A DNA stretch of 41,254 nt from an uncultured Raoultella sp. (GCA_900759445.1 CAAEVH010000066.1:1-41254), one strand, 5' to 3'. Shown: positions 16,819-25,649, counted from the stretch's first letter. The notes: generated by a model from the letters alone, not told the origin. A program made the numbers and translations.

Positions 16819-17014
16819 ATTCCCCCTGGGTTATCTTCCCGTCGCGTAGCAGCTGATAGGTTTTGTGTTTGTAGTACCAGTTGATCGCCATCATCAGCAG
16901 ACCAATCAGCACACCGCCCACCGTAGAGGCGTCTTTAAGCGATAAATCCCCCAACCACGCCAGCAGCACCGCGATGCAGTACGTAATAAAGGCGCTGATC
17001 CGTTCAAGCGTCAT
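16799..17014 (-). CDS. Y: Holin gpY-like
   Basis: The 71-residue protein has two hydrophobic helices (about residues 8-20 and 30-45) and a charged C-terminus (HKTYQLLRDGKITQ). It lies between X and the endolysin as P2 gene Y does, but is shorter than P2 Y (93) and resembles the HP1-type holin family. With a SAR endolysin it may act as a pinholin-type timer. Confidence 0.82.
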   Translation of the reverse strand: MTLERISAFITYCIAVLLAWLGDLSLKDASTVGGVLIGLLMMAINWYYKHKTYQLLRDGKITQGEYESFNR

Positions 17015-17017
17015 AAT

Positions 17018-17221
17018 TCAGTCCCATAACTGGACGGTCTGCACCGTGGTAGCGGTGGCAATATCCGGCAGCTCCACCTGCAGCCCGTGAGGTAAAAAAG
17101 GGCCATGCTCAGCCAGCCCCGGATTTGCCTGCAGTACCTGCTCTGTGACGCCCTGTGTGCGTCCGTAATGACGCCAGCAAAGCGCATCCACCGTGTCGCC
17201 CTGGTACGCACGCACTTTCAT
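17018..17221 (-). CDS. X: Tail protein gpX (LysM-like)
   Basis: The 67 residues equal the P2 gpX length. It starts at ATG 17221 overlapping the L stop as TAATG. MKVRAYQGDTVDALCWRHYG and the later LPHGLQVELPD resemble a LysM fold. The product is required for tail formation. Confidence 0.92.
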   Translation of the reverse strand: MKVRAYQGDTVDALCWRHYGRTQGVTEQVLQANPGLAEHGPFLPHGLQVELPDIATATTVQTVQLWD

Positions 17222-17685
17222 TAGATCAGCTCCACCGTACAGTGGGGTGCATCCTGCACCCGGCTGATTGCCCAACGGGCATCACGCCACATATCGCCGC
17301 TGGCTTCCGCCAGCTCATCACCCCGTTTGACGCCGGACGCCGTGGCGTCGTAGTCCTGATAACGCTCATTCACCTGCGCACGCGCCCAGCAAAACACAGC
17401 GTTATGATAGTGGTGGATGCGCTCGCTTTTTCCGTCCAGCTCTTCCGCCGGTACGTCTGCCAGTGTCTGAAACCCCAGCGCCTGCTGGCGCTTGCGGAAG
17501 TCGTACAGCTCCGCATTGACCTCTGACATTGCGGACCGGATAAGCTGCCCGAGACGCGGCGACGTCACCGTGCCATCCGTCCGCATCACGCTTCGAAACT
17601 CCGACAAATCAACATCGGGCCAGAATGGGGTATTTTTGATGACCTCCGCCTGTTCTGGCGCCTGTTCTGGCGCAACAAACTTCAT
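17221..17685 (-). CDS. L: Head completion/stabilisation protein gpL
   Basis: The 154-residue protein starts at ATG 17685 (MKFVAPEQAPEQ) behind AGGAGAA. P2 gpL has 169. The segment FWPDVDLSEFRSVMRTDGTV is the family signature. gpL closes the DNA-filled head for tail attachment. An in-frame upstream ATG gives a longer N-terminus but has no ribosome site. Confidence 0.9.
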   Translation of the reverse strand: MKFVAPEQAPEQAEVIKNTPFWPDVDLSEFRSVMRTDGTVTSPRLGQLIRSAMSEVNAELYDFRKRQQALGFQTLADVPAEELDGKSERIHHYHNAVFCWARAQVNERYQDYDATASGVKRGDELAEASGDMWRDARWAISRVQDAPHCTVELI

Positions 17686-17780
17686 GCGGGTTTTCTCCTG
17701 AAAAGGTGGGCGGTGAACGGGATTTTGATAAGGCAATGCCTGTCGCCATCCCGTGCCGCCCGTGCGCGGGGCACGTTCCG

Positions 17781-18434
17781 TTAGTGGCTGTTACGCAACT
17801 GGCGCTCCAGCCGCTCTTTGTCCTTCTTCACACCGCAGCGGGGATCGAGCTGCAGCGCAAAGTTGTAGTGGTTTAACGCTGCTGCCGGACTGGACTCACT
17901 GATCACAGCGGCGATGGCTTTATGCAGCCTGGCGCGTGACTGGTCCGGCATATCCAGTGCATCCGTCAGTGAAAGCGCCTGCAGCAGCACGTCAGCAGGA
18001 AAATCTGCTTTCATGCGCTGCGCGGCCTCTGCCTGGTCTGCCAGCTCTTCGGCGATAACGGTCTGCACGTTGCGACGGCCCAGCGCCTGCGGCATCACCC
18101 AGCCATGTCTGAGCGCGTGGGCCGCAATCTGCAGACCACCGGCAAAATCACCGGCATCAATACGCCAGACCATCAGAAACATCAGCACGTCATCCTGCTG
18201 CGCTCCACCGGCTTCCAGTACGCCATCCGCCCAGGCGGTATATTTGGGTAACAGCTCCACCTTGATTTGTGCCTTTTTCACGGTGGACTGAACCCCCTTG
18301 AGGCGGCGGCGATCTTCAGCCAGTTGCAGCAGCATCAGGTCATACCCTGACGCATGGCGAACATTGCCGCCCTGACGGGCGGCCTGTTCAGCCTGAACGC
18401 GCAGGCGGTGCTGCCGTGCGGGACTCAGGCTCAT
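17781..18434 (-). CDS. M: Terminase small subunit gpM
   Basis: The 217 residues belong to the P2 gpM family (247 in P2), starting MSLSPARQHRLRVQAEQAARQ, 3 bp after the capsid gene stop. gpM is the endonuclease-bearing small terminase that cuts cos together with ATPase P. Confidence 0.92.
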   Translation of the reverse strand: MSLSPARQHRLRVQAEQAARQGGNVRHASGYDLMLLQLAEDRRRLKGVQSTVKKAQIKVELLPKYTAWADGVLEAGGAQQDDVLMFLMVWRIDAGDFAGGLQIAAHALRHGWVMPQALGRRNVQTVIAEELADQAEAAQRMKADFPADVLLQALSLTDALDMPDQSRARLHKAIAAVISESSPAAALNHYNFALQLDPRCGVKKDKERLERQLRNSH

Positions 18435-18437
18435 GCG

Positions 18438-19490
18438 TTACTCCCCGGCACCGGCGCTGAAATCGCCAATCGTGATGTTTTCCACCAGTGCCACGCAGCG
18501 GCAATCCTCCACCACATACGCTTCATTGACGGATTCGAAGTTTTCGATGCGATCACGTTTCGGGTTATCAATCACCGAACGGCGGCGGGTGTCTTCCTGC
18601 CAGTAGATGGACAGGTTATCCAGGCGGGTGATCAGCACGGCGTTTGCCGGGAATGACGGGGCGCGAACGGCCTGCAGACCGCCCATGCGTTTCTGACTGA
18701 TAATCATGTCAGCCGCCAGCTTTTCGCTGTTCTCCTGGTCTTTATTGACCAGCGGGAAATACTTGTCGGACAACAGCTCACGTCCACAGATCACGACCAG
18801 TTCCGCATCGTCCTGGAAAATCGGGTCAATCAGCTCATTGACTGCATCCATTACCAGCGCATCCAGGTTGGCATATTTACCGCCTTTGCCGACCTTCACC
18901 GGGTCTGCAGTGGTGGTGCCATCTTCTGCCGTGGTACTGCCCATCACACAATCCGGGGCATCTTCGCGGACCTTCTGCAGCCAGCCTTTGTTAACGTCCT
19001 GCAGCAACGGATTGGCGGCACGGTCTGAGGTTTTGGCACGCTTTACGCCGTTAAATCCGATCATGATGCGGTCCAGCGCCTGACGTTTCACGATGGCGTT
19101 ACGGATGCGCACCTGAAAATCCTGGAATTTCGCCCACATATCCAGTTTTGCGTAGGTCAGCACCGTATCAAAGTTGGTCTGTTCACATTTGTACTCAACA
19201 TCCACCATCTCAGTGGGGTCGGTTGGCTCGCGCTCCTTCGTAGTCGTGTCAGTGGTCCCGGCAATGGTGCTGCCGACGCCCAGGCCCAGAAGCTGGCCTG
19301 ACTGCTCCGCCACGCCAATCACGTTAACCATGGTCAGGAATGCCGTGGACTGCTGGATCTGGTCTTCCAGCGTCTGCTGTACAGACGGTTCAACGGTGAA
19401 TTTGCTGGATAACTCTTCGACTTCCACGCCATTCAGACGCGCCAGCTGCTGCAGGTAAGCGTTAAAGGCAAAACGGGTATTCTTTTTCAT
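18438..19490 (-). CDS. N: Major capsid protein precursor gpN
   Basis: The 350 residues correspond to P2 gpN (357). The N-terminus has the NAYLQQLARLNGVE pattern, which is trimmed by the O protease in P2. The HK97-type core is followed by a C-terminal RRRSVIDNPKRDRIENFESVNEAYVVED-like end. Confidence 0.95.
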   Translation of the reverse strand: MKKNTRFAFNAYLQQLARLNGVEVEELSSKFTVEPSVQQTLEDQIQQSTAFLTMVNVIGVAEQSGQLLGLGVGSTIAGTTDTTTKEREPTDPTEMVDVEYKCEQTNFDTVLTYAKLDMWAKFQDFQVRIRNAIVKRQALDRIMIGFNGVKRAKTSDRAANPLLQDVNKGWLQKVREDAPDCVMGSTTAEDGTTTADPVKVGKGGKYANLDALVMDAVNELIDPIFQDDAELVVICGRELLSDKYFPLVNKDQENSEKLAADMIISQKRMGGLQAVRAPSFPANAVLITRLDNLSIYWQEDTRRRSVIDNPKRDRIENFESVNEAYVVEDCRCVALVENITIGDFSAGAGE

Positions 19491-19506
19491 GGGTTCTCTT
19501 GCTCCA

Positions 19507-20340
19507 TCAGCAATTGGTCAGTGTGCCTGCAGGTGCTTCACCACCTGGCGCACGCTGGCGATAATCTTTACGGCTGTCTTCCTGGCTCAGCTTCTGCTTA
19601 AGCGCAGAAAAATCGGTCTGCTGCTTCTGCAGTGCGGTTTCCAGCTCAGCAATGCGCTTATCCTGCGCGGACAGGGATTGATCGGTGCGCTCGCCCAGGC
19701 TCTGCTGCTCAGTGGCGACCAGCTCAACAGCCCGATGCACATCAGAGAAACGCGCATCATCGGTCTGCTCTTTTTTGGTAAACATCGCGGTGACGCGGGC
19801 AAAGAGGGAGGGTTTTTCGCCCTGGACCTCTTCCCACTCGATCAGCGTTTCTTCTGCGGCGGTAAAGAGGTTTTCCGGGTTCTGTTTACGGCCTGCCAGC
19901 GGGTTGCTTTTTGCGCTGGCACTAAACTGCAGCATTTCTGTACCCAGGCTTGCCGGGTCGTCAGTCGCTGCAAGGCCAATCAGGTACGCCTTGCCGGTAT
20001 CGGCAAAGCTGGTATTGACCTCCATCGAGGTGAACAGCTTTTGCAGTTTGCGGGTATACGCCACCAGATCATCTGACGGGGTGATCCACGCATACAGGGC
20101 CATTTTGCCTTTCAGCGGGCCGTCCGTAATTTCTTCGGCCTCCAGCTTATCCACGGTCCCGAAACGGCGGAACGGACTGTCCGGGGTGTAGCCCTTGATG
20201 TGTTCCAGATTAATCAGCGCGGTATAGACCTGCGGGTTATAGCTTGCCGCCATCTGCTCCAGCCAGGCGCGCTCAATGGTGCGTCCGTCTGTTGTTGCCC
20301 CTTCCACACCAATGCGGAAGCGTTTTGCTTTAACTGCCAT
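19507..20340 (-). CDS. O: Capsid scaffold and protease gpO
   Basis: The 277-residue protein (284 in P2) has an N-terminal serine protease with likely triad Asp18, His47, Ser105, matching P2 Asp19, His48, Ser107. The C-terminal half is a coiled-coil scaffold (LSAQDKRIAELETALQKQQ). The protease cleaves O itself and the N capsid protein during head maturation. It is the first gene of the leftward PO operon. Confidence 0.95.
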   Translation of the reverse strand: MAVKAKRFRIGVEGATTDGRTIERAWLEQMAASYNPQVYTALINLEHIKGYTPDSPFRRFGTVDKLEAEEITDGPLKGKMALYAWITPSDDLVAYTRKLQKLFTSMEVNTSFADTGKAYLIGLAATDDPASLGTEMLQFSASAKSNPLAGRKQNPENLFTAAEETLIEWEEVQGEKPSLFARVTAMFTKKEQTDDARFSDVHRAVELVATEQQSLGERTDQSLSAQDKRIAELETALQKQQTDFSALKQKLSQEDSRKDYRQRAPGGEAPAGTLTNC

Positions 20341-20416
20341 TTGAGCGACTCCATCAAATAACTCTGTGAGGCCTTATGGTTGCTGTGATGGAGGGGGGGA
20401 AACAACGCGCAGACCT

Positions 20417-20434
20417 TGTGCGGTAAACCACACA
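20417..20434. promoter_or_regulatory. Ogr box shared by divergent late promoters PO and PP
   Basis: TGT-N12-ACA in a TTGT...ACAA dyad, the only such box between O and P. Centre 20425.5 predicts PO starting near 20370, a 30-nt leader to O. In the other direction it predicts PP starting near 20480, right at the P start codon. Sharing by both promoters is inferred from the absence of a second box. Confidence 0.78.
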
Positions 20435-20480
20435 AAAGCCAGCCGGGGAAAGGCTCAGGGCAAGCCCGTATGTTTGTGCC

Positions 20481-22244
20481 ATGGAAACGATGACCCCCGC
20501 AGACCTCGATCCCCGTCGGCAGGCACTACTGCTGTATTTTCAGGGATACCGCATAGCCCGCATTGCTGAAATGCTGGGCGAGAAAGCCGCAACCGTTCAC
20601 AGCTGGAAAAAGCGCGACAAGTGGGGCAGCTATGGCCCGCTTGACCAGATGCAGCTCACCACCGCCGCACGGTATTGCCAGCTGATCATGAAGGAGCACA
20701 AAGAAGGGAAAGATTTTAAGGAAATTGACCTGCTGGCGCGTCAGTCTGAACGCCATGCACGCATCGGGAAATTTAACAACGGCGGCAACGAGGCCGATTT
20801 AAACCCCAATGTGGAAAACCGCAACCGCGGCCCCCGCAAACCCCCAGAAAAAAACCAGTTCAGCGACGAACAGATCGAAAAGCTGCAGGAGATTTTCCAC
20901 AGCTCAATGTTCGATTATCAGCGCCACTGGTGGGAGGCGGGCAATAAACACCGTATCCGCAACGTGCTCAAATCCCGCCAGATCGGGGCGACGTACTATT
21001 TTGCCCATGAGGCGCTGATAGATGCCCTGGTGACGGGCCGTAATCAGATATTCCTGTCAGCCAGCAAATCCCAGGCACACATGTTTAAGCAGTACATCAT
21101 TGAGTTTGCCAAAGAGGTCGATGTTGAACTCAGAGGTGATCCGATGGGGCTTCCGAACGGCGCCACGCTGTATTTTCTGGGGACCAACGCCCGCACCGCG
21201 CAGAGCTACCACGGCAACCTGTATCTTGATGAATATTTCTGGATACCGAAATTCCAGGAGCTACGCAAAGTCGCCTCTGGCATGGCACTGCACAAAAGAT
21301 GGCGGCAGACCTATTTTTCTACGCCGTCCAGCCTGACGCACAGCGCTTATCCCTTCTGGTCTGGCGCCCTGTATAACCGTGGTCGCTCAAAATCGGACCG
21401 TGTCGATATCGATCTGACCCACTCCGCGCTGGCAGCGGGCCTGCTGTGTACTGATGGTCAGTTCCGGCAGATCGTGACAGTAGAGGATGCCGTGCGCGGC
21501 GGCTGTAACCTGTTCGACCTGGACCAGCTGCGACTGGAATACAGCCCGGACGAATACCAGAACCTGCTGATGTGCGAATTTCTTGATGATCTCGCGTCCG
21601 TGTTCCCGCTGTCCGAGCTGCAGGCCTGCATGGTGGACAGCTGGGAGGTCTGGGAAGATTTTCAGGCGCTGGCCCTGCGTCCGTTTGGCTGGCGTGAGGT
21701 CTGGATCGGATATGACCCGGCAAAAGGCACGCAGAATGGTGACAGCGCCGGGTGTGTCGTCATTGCGCCGCCCGCGGTTCCCGGCGGTAAGTTCCGCATC
21801 CTTGAGCGCCACCAGTGGCGCGGAATGGACTTCCGCGCTCAGGCGGAGGCTATCCGCAAGCTTACCCAGCAGTACAACGTGTCTTACATCGGCATTGACT
21901 CTACCGGCGTCGGTCATGGCGTTTACGAAAACGTGAAAGCCTTTTTCCCTGCCGTCCGGGAGTTTGTCTACAACCCCAACGTCAAAAACGCCCTGGTGCT
22001 CAAGGCATACGACATTATCAGCCACCGCCGCCTGGAGTTTGACGCCGGGCACACCGACATTGCGCAGTCATTTATGGCTATCCGCCGGGCTACTACTGCC
22101 AGCGGCAACCGTCCGACCTATGAAGCCAGCCGCAGCGAAGAAGCCAGCCACGCCGATCTGGCCTGGGCAACGATGCACGCACTATTTAATGAACCACTGC
22201 AGGGCGAAGCCGCCAATACAAGCAACATCGTGGAGATTTTTTAA
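20481..22244 (+). CDS. P: Terminase large subunit (ATPase) gpP
   Basis: The 587 residues correspond to P2 gpP (590). The N-terminal helix-turn-helix (DPRRQALLLYFQGYRIARIA) is followed by Walker A-like KSRQIGATY (around 171-179), Walker B LYLDEYF, and a C-terminal RNase H-like nuclease region (IGYDPAKG..., IGIDSTGVGHG). It powers DNA packaging. The start is 20481 or, three codons later, 20490; no strong ribosome site is visible. The stop overlaps the Q start. Confidence 0.95.
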   Translation: METMTPADLDPRRQALLLYFQGYRIARIAEMLGEKAATVHSWKKRDKWGSYGPLDQMQLTTAARYCQLIMKEHKEGKDFKEIDLLARQSERHARIGKFNNGGNEADLNPNVENRNRGPRKPPEKNQFSDEQIEKLQEIFHSSMFDYQRHWWEAGNKHRIRNVLKSRQIGATYYFAHEALIDALVTGRNQIFLSASKSQAHMFKQYIIEFAKEVDVELRGDPMGLPNGATLYFLGTNARTAQSYHGNLYLDEYFWIPKFQELRKVASGMALHKRWRQTYFSTPSSLTHSAYPFWSGALYNRGRSKSDRVDIDLTHSALAAGLLCTDGQFRQIVTVEDAVRGGCNLFDLDQLRLEYSPDEYQNLLMCEFLDDLASVFPLSELQACMVDSWEVWEDFQALALRPFGWREVWIGYDPAKGTQNGDSAGCVVIAPPAVPGGKFRILERHQWRGMDFRAQAEAIRKLTQQYNVSYIGIDSTGVGHGVYENVKAFFPAVREFVYNPNVKNALVLKAYDIISHRRLEFDAGHTDIAQSFMAIRRATTASGNRPTYEASRSEEASHADLAWATMHALFNEPLQGEAANTSNIVEIF

Positions 22245-23281
22245 TGACTGAGAATACCGCACAGGATGTGATGCCACCTGACGTACAACCCAATGATGCA
22301 GCGACTACCCAGGCGTTCAGCTTTGGCGATCCCATTCCGGTACTGGACCGCCGCGAACTTCTGGACTACGTAGAATGTGTGCAAATGGACCGCTGGTATG
22401 AGCCGCCGGTGAGCTTTGACGGGCTGGCGCGGACCTATCGTGCCGCTGTACATCACAGCTCACCGATTGCCGTTAAGCGTGACATTCTCAGCAGTACCTA
22501 CATCCCCCACCGCCTGCTCAGCCAGCAGGCTTTTTCCCGTTTCGTCCAGGACTATCTTGTGTTCGGTAACGCCTATCTGGAAAAACGGACAAACAGGCTG
22601 GGCGGGGTCCTGTCACTGGAGCCATCACTGGCGAAGTACACCCGGCGCGGGATTGACCTTGATACTTACTGGTTCGTACAGTACGGCATGACCACCCAGC
22701 CTTATGAGTTCACCAAAGGCAGCATCTTTCACCTGATGGAGCCGGACATTAACCAGGAAATCTACGGGCTTCCCGGCTACCTCTCCGCGATCCCTTCAAC
22801 ACTGCTCAACGAGTCGGCTACGCTGTTTCGCCGTAAGTATTACATCAACGGCAGTCACGCCGGGTTCATCATGTACATGACTGATGCGGCGCAGAACCAG
22901 GAAGATGTGAACAACATCCGTCATGCGATGAAAAGTGCCAAAGGCCCGGGCAACTTCCGCAACCTGTTTATGTATTCGCCCAACGGTAAAAAGGACGGTA
23001 TCCAGATCATCCCGCTGTCGGAGGTCGCGGCGAAAGATGAGTTTCTGAACATCAAGAATGTGAGCCGCGATGACATGATGGCCGCACACCGCGTACCGCC
23101 GCAGATGATGGGCATTATTCCCAACAATACCGGCGGCTTTGGTGATGTGGAAAAGGCCAGCCGCGTCTTTGTCCGCAACGAGCTGATGCCGTTGCAGAAG
23201 CGACTACAGGAGCTTAACGACTGGCTGGGCGAAGATGTGATCCGCTTTGAGCCCTATACGCTGGACCTTCAGGAAGACTGA
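22244..23281 (+). CDS. Q: Portal protein gpQ
   Basis: The 345 residues equal the P2 gpQ size (344). The PBSX/P2 portal pattern includes VYLEKRTNRLGGVLSLEPS-like and RVPPQMMGIIPNNTGGFGDVEKA segments. It forms the dodecameric DNA gate of the head. It overlaps P by ATGA-type coupling and is followed by a terminator and the cos-like region. Confidence 0.95.
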   Translation: MTENTAQDVMPPDVQPNDAATTQAFSFGDPIPVLDRRELLDYVECVQMDRWYEPPVSFDGLARTYRAAVHHSSPIAVKRDILSSTYIPHRLLSQQAFSRFVQDYLVFGNAYLEKRTNRLGGVLSLEPSLAKYTRRGIDLDTYWFVQYGMTTQPYEFTKGSIFHLMEPDINQEIYGLPGYLSAIPSTLLNESATLFRRKYYINGSHAGFIMYMTDAAQNQEDVNNIRHAMKSAKGPGNFRNLFMYSPNGKKDGIQIIPLSEVAAKDEFLNIKNVSRDDMMAAHRVPPQMMGIIPNNTGGFGDVEKASRVFVRNELMPLQKRLQELNDWLGEDVIRFEPYTLDLQED

Positions 23282-23302
23282 CCCACCGTAACACCCTCTA
23301 TA

Positions 23303-23338
23303 AGCGCCTCAGCAGCCCCCTGCGAGGCGCTATTTTTT
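23303..23338 (+). terminator. Terminator after P-Q operon
   Basis: AGCGCCTC (23303-23310) pairs with GAGGCGCT (23324-23331) across a 13-nt loop and is followed by ATTTTTTT. It ends the rightward packaging operon 22 bp after the Q stop. Confidence 0.92.
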
Positions 23339-23352
23339 TGCCTCTCGCTCTA

Positions 23353-23371
23353 CCACCTTCCCCGCCCGCCC
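23353..23371 (-). other. Putative cos site
   Basis: On the minus strand GGGCGGGCGGGGAAGGTGG resembles the 19-base P2 cohesive end (GGCGAGGCGGGGAAAGCAC), with the central GGCGGGGAA identical. Its place just past the portal gene matches the P2 genome end. Exact cut sites cannot be fixed from the sequence. Confidence 0.55.
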
Positions 23372-23649
23372 GTCAGCGCCCCGGAAAATGCGCCAGATTT
23401 TCACCATTTCACCCCGTTGCGCGCGCTCGTATCCCCGCCACGCCTGCCCGCTTCATGTAGTGGTTTTCATGCACCTGCATGAAATACGAGAAAGCCCGTC
23501 AGTTCTGGCGGGCCGGTGCTAAAACGATCCTCTAGCGATCATGCAAAATCATGCAGTAAAATGCGTTTACAGAAAGATTTAAAAACAGGCATTTTTATGT
23601 TTCACTTACAAGATTCTATCTTGATCTTTATTGCCTGTTAGGCGGGATT
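23372..23649. other. Non-coding stretch between cos and the accessory cassette
   Basis: No credible gene is present. It holds a perfect inverted repeat TTTCATGCA-CC-TGCATGAAA (23465-23484); a GCCCG/CGGGC hairpin (23494-23513) that could be a weak leftward terminator (then TTTCTC); a direct repeat ATCATGCA twice near 23538-23555; and nested dyads just before the ParB-like gene. The first part probably belongs to the packaging-recognition region next to cos, the last part to the cassette promoter. Confidence 0.5.
23584..23639. promoter_or_regulatory. Nested inverted repeats upstream of the ParB-like gene
   Basis: Outer arms AACAGGCA (23584-23591) and TGCCTGTT (23632-23639) enclose an inner dyad CAAGAT-TCT-ATCTTG (23609-23623). 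They end 10 bp before the start codon at 23650, where an operator or regulatory hairpin would be expected. No dedicated repressor gene is present in the cassette. Confidence 0.4.
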
Positions 23650-24726
23650 ATGCAATCTAAACCTATTGAATACATCAAAACATCAGAACTCAACTTTGAT
23701 CCTGAAAATCCGCGTTTCTATCGTTTGAACGATGCAGACAAAGAAGAAGTTGTTGTTGAAGGCATGCTTGATGACGAGAGTGTCCACGATCTAATGCTCT
23801 CCATCGGTCAACAAGGTTACTTCCCCGGAGAACCACTCTTAGCCTTCCGCTCAGGTACGCAACTAATCGTTGCGGAAGGAAACCGTCGGTTGGCAGCTGT
23901 TAAATTACTTAACGGCGAATTGAATCCGCCTGAAAATAAGAAAAATAGCATTGAAGAAATAAGGAACGAAGTTCCTAACAAGCCTAACGAACTCCCTTGT
24001 ATTATTTACGATGCACGTGAAGATGTTCTCAGATATATAGGTTATCGGCACATCACTGGAGTTAAAGAGTGGGACTCCCTATCTAAAGCAAAATATTTGA
24101 AAGAGTTATGTGTAAAATTTTATAGTGAAGACACCAAAGAAGATACGCTTAAATACTTAGCCAGAGAAATAGGTAGCCGTCCTTCGTATGTTGGACTTTT
24201 ACTAACATCATTATCATTATATGAATTAGCTAAAAATAAAAAGTTTTTTAAACTCAATATTACAGATTCCGATATAGAATTTTCATATATCACTACAGCG
24301 CTCGGTTACAATGCGATAACAGAGTGGTTAGGTATTGAAGATAAAAAAGACTATGACTTTAAAAACATTAAAGAAGATAACGTAAAAAATCTTTTTTCAT
24401 GGTTTTTCGTAAGGGACGAACACGCTCGAACCACAGTTAGAGAATCAAGAAGAATCAAAGATATAGCTTTAATTGTGCAACATGATGATGCCGTCGACTG
24501 TTTAGTTAAAACAAGAGATCTTGATCAATCCTATCTCTATACAAATGGTCATCAGGTTGCTCTAGAAGAGGCAATAAAAAAAGCAAGAAACGATTTAAAA
24601 GTTGTATGGGACATGCTTTTAAAAGATAAAAACTATAATGCAAACGATCTCGAAAATGCAGAGCAACTCTTTGATATGAGTAAAACCATTAGAAATCACA
24701 TCAGAACTGCGCTCGAGGATGAGTAA
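23650..24726 (+). CDS. ParB/Srx-domain protein of a probable defence cassette
   Basis: The 358-residue protein has an N-terminal ParB/sulfiredoxin-fold domain (residues about 5-90): SELNFDPENPRFY, a DLMLSIGQQGY segment, and the nucleotide-binding box EGNRRLAAVKLL (76-87). No ParA gene is near, so plasmid-type partition is unlikely. The C-terminal two thirds is helical and unassigned. It is AT-rich compared with phage genes. Its stop overlaps the next gene's start, so the two form an operon. ParB-like domains can be nucleases or CTP-dependent DNA clamps; which applies here is unknown. Confidence 0.7.
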   Translation: MQSKPIEYIKTSELNFDPENPRFYRLNDADKEEVVVEGMLDDESVHDLMLSIGQQGYFPGEPLLAFRSGTQLIVAEGNRRLAAVKLLNGELNPPENKKNSIEEIRNEVPNKPNELPCIIYDAREDVLRYIGYRHITGVKEWDSLSKAKYLKELCVKFYSEDTKEDTLKYLAREIGSRPSYVGLLLTSLSLYELAKNKKFFKLNITDSDIEFSYITTALGYNAITEWLGIEDKKDYDFKNIKEDNVKNLFSWFFVRDEHARTTVRESRRIKDIALIVQHDDAVDCLVKTRDLDQSYLYTNGHQVALEEAIKKARNDLKVVWDMLLKDKNYNANDLENAEQLFDMSKTIRNHIRTALEDE

Positions 24727-25648
24727 TATGCTCAATAATCTTGAATCTATTCCAACAAATGATGAGTATCTTTGGGCTGACTATCTTGAAATTAGAGCAA
24801 TGATTCATCCGGATAAAGCATTTAGCCGTGGCGATTTGGATAGCATAATGCGTGCTCAACCAGAAGAGTATGACCGGGAATATTCTGGCGAAAAGTGGAG
24901 ATTTGGAACTGATTTTATAAGACAAAGGAAAACATATTTCGGCGATGCTTACCCTTTTACATTGTCAGTTGATGGGGATACGCTAACGTTAGTTAATCAT
25001 ATAAACTTGACTACGTTGCAAAAACTATATATATCCCTTGTCATCTGTGCAAATATAAAATATATACCAACTGGGGTTAGGCCTACTATCACTCGATCTT
25101 TTGAGCTGATTAGCCTTCCAATATTTTCATCCTTGATGCCTTCAGGATGTGAGGTTCATCCAAACTGGGCCGGTGGTGGGGCAAATGCTAGATATACAGG
25201 CAAATTAATTAATAAATATAACGCAATTGCAAAAGATATAAGATGTGAAGTAACAACCTTCAAAGAAAGAGACTTTAAGCCAAGGGACTCTGGGGATGGT
25301 GGTATTGATATTGTCGCTTGGCATCCTATGGGCGATGATAGAGATGCAATTCCTGCCGCATTTGTTCAATGTGGCTGTTCGAAAAATGAATGGGTTCACA
25401 AACAACTTGAATCATCTTATGCAAAGTTGGGTGGAAAAATGCCAGTACCGCACCCTTGGGCCTCATATTATTTTATGCCCCAAGATTTGAGGTGGATTGA
25501 CGGTGATTGGGCATATAAGGCCGATATAGGCGGTTCAATAATTGTTGACCGGTTACGTCTAATAAATCTTGTCCGCCAAAATGAATTGCAAAACAGCCTA
25601 CCCGATGTTGATTATGTCGAGCAGGCTTTAGCAATGGGATATAGATGA
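24719..25648 (+). CDS. PD-(D/E)XK-like restriction endonuclease homologue
   Basis: The protein has 309 residues from ATG 24719; the ATG at 24728, behind GAGGA, is an equally good start. Around residues 192-225 is GDGGIDIVAWHP...AAFVQCGC...W, resembling the D...(E/Q)xK core of Mrr-type nucleases, but the catalytic lysine position reads Gly (QCG). It is translationally coupled to the ParB-like gene and ends 1 bp from the convergent methyltransferase stop. Together with that enzyme it suggests a restriction role. Nuclease assignment is by pattern only. Confidence 0.55.
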   Translation: MSNMLNNLESIPTNDEYLWADYLEIRAMIHPDKAFSRGDLDSIMRAQPEEYDREYSGEKWRFGTDFIRQRKTYFGDAYPFTLSVDGDTLTLVNHINLTTLQKLYISLVICANIKYIPTGVRPTITRSFELISLPIFSSLMPSGCEVHPNWAGGGANARYTGKLINKYNAIAKDIRCEVTTFKERDFKPRDSGDGGIDIVAWHPMGDDRDAIPAAFVQCGCSKNEWVHKQLESSYAKLGGKMPVPHPWASYYFMPQDLRWIDGDWAYKADIGGSIIVDRLRLINLVRQNELQNSLPDVDYVEQALAMGYR

Positions 25649-25649
25649 A

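Noticed and set aside
23650..24726. ParB-like gene as part of a partition system
   Set aside because: No ParA gene and no centromere-like iterons are present, and the prophage is integrated; the neighbours point to a restriction role.
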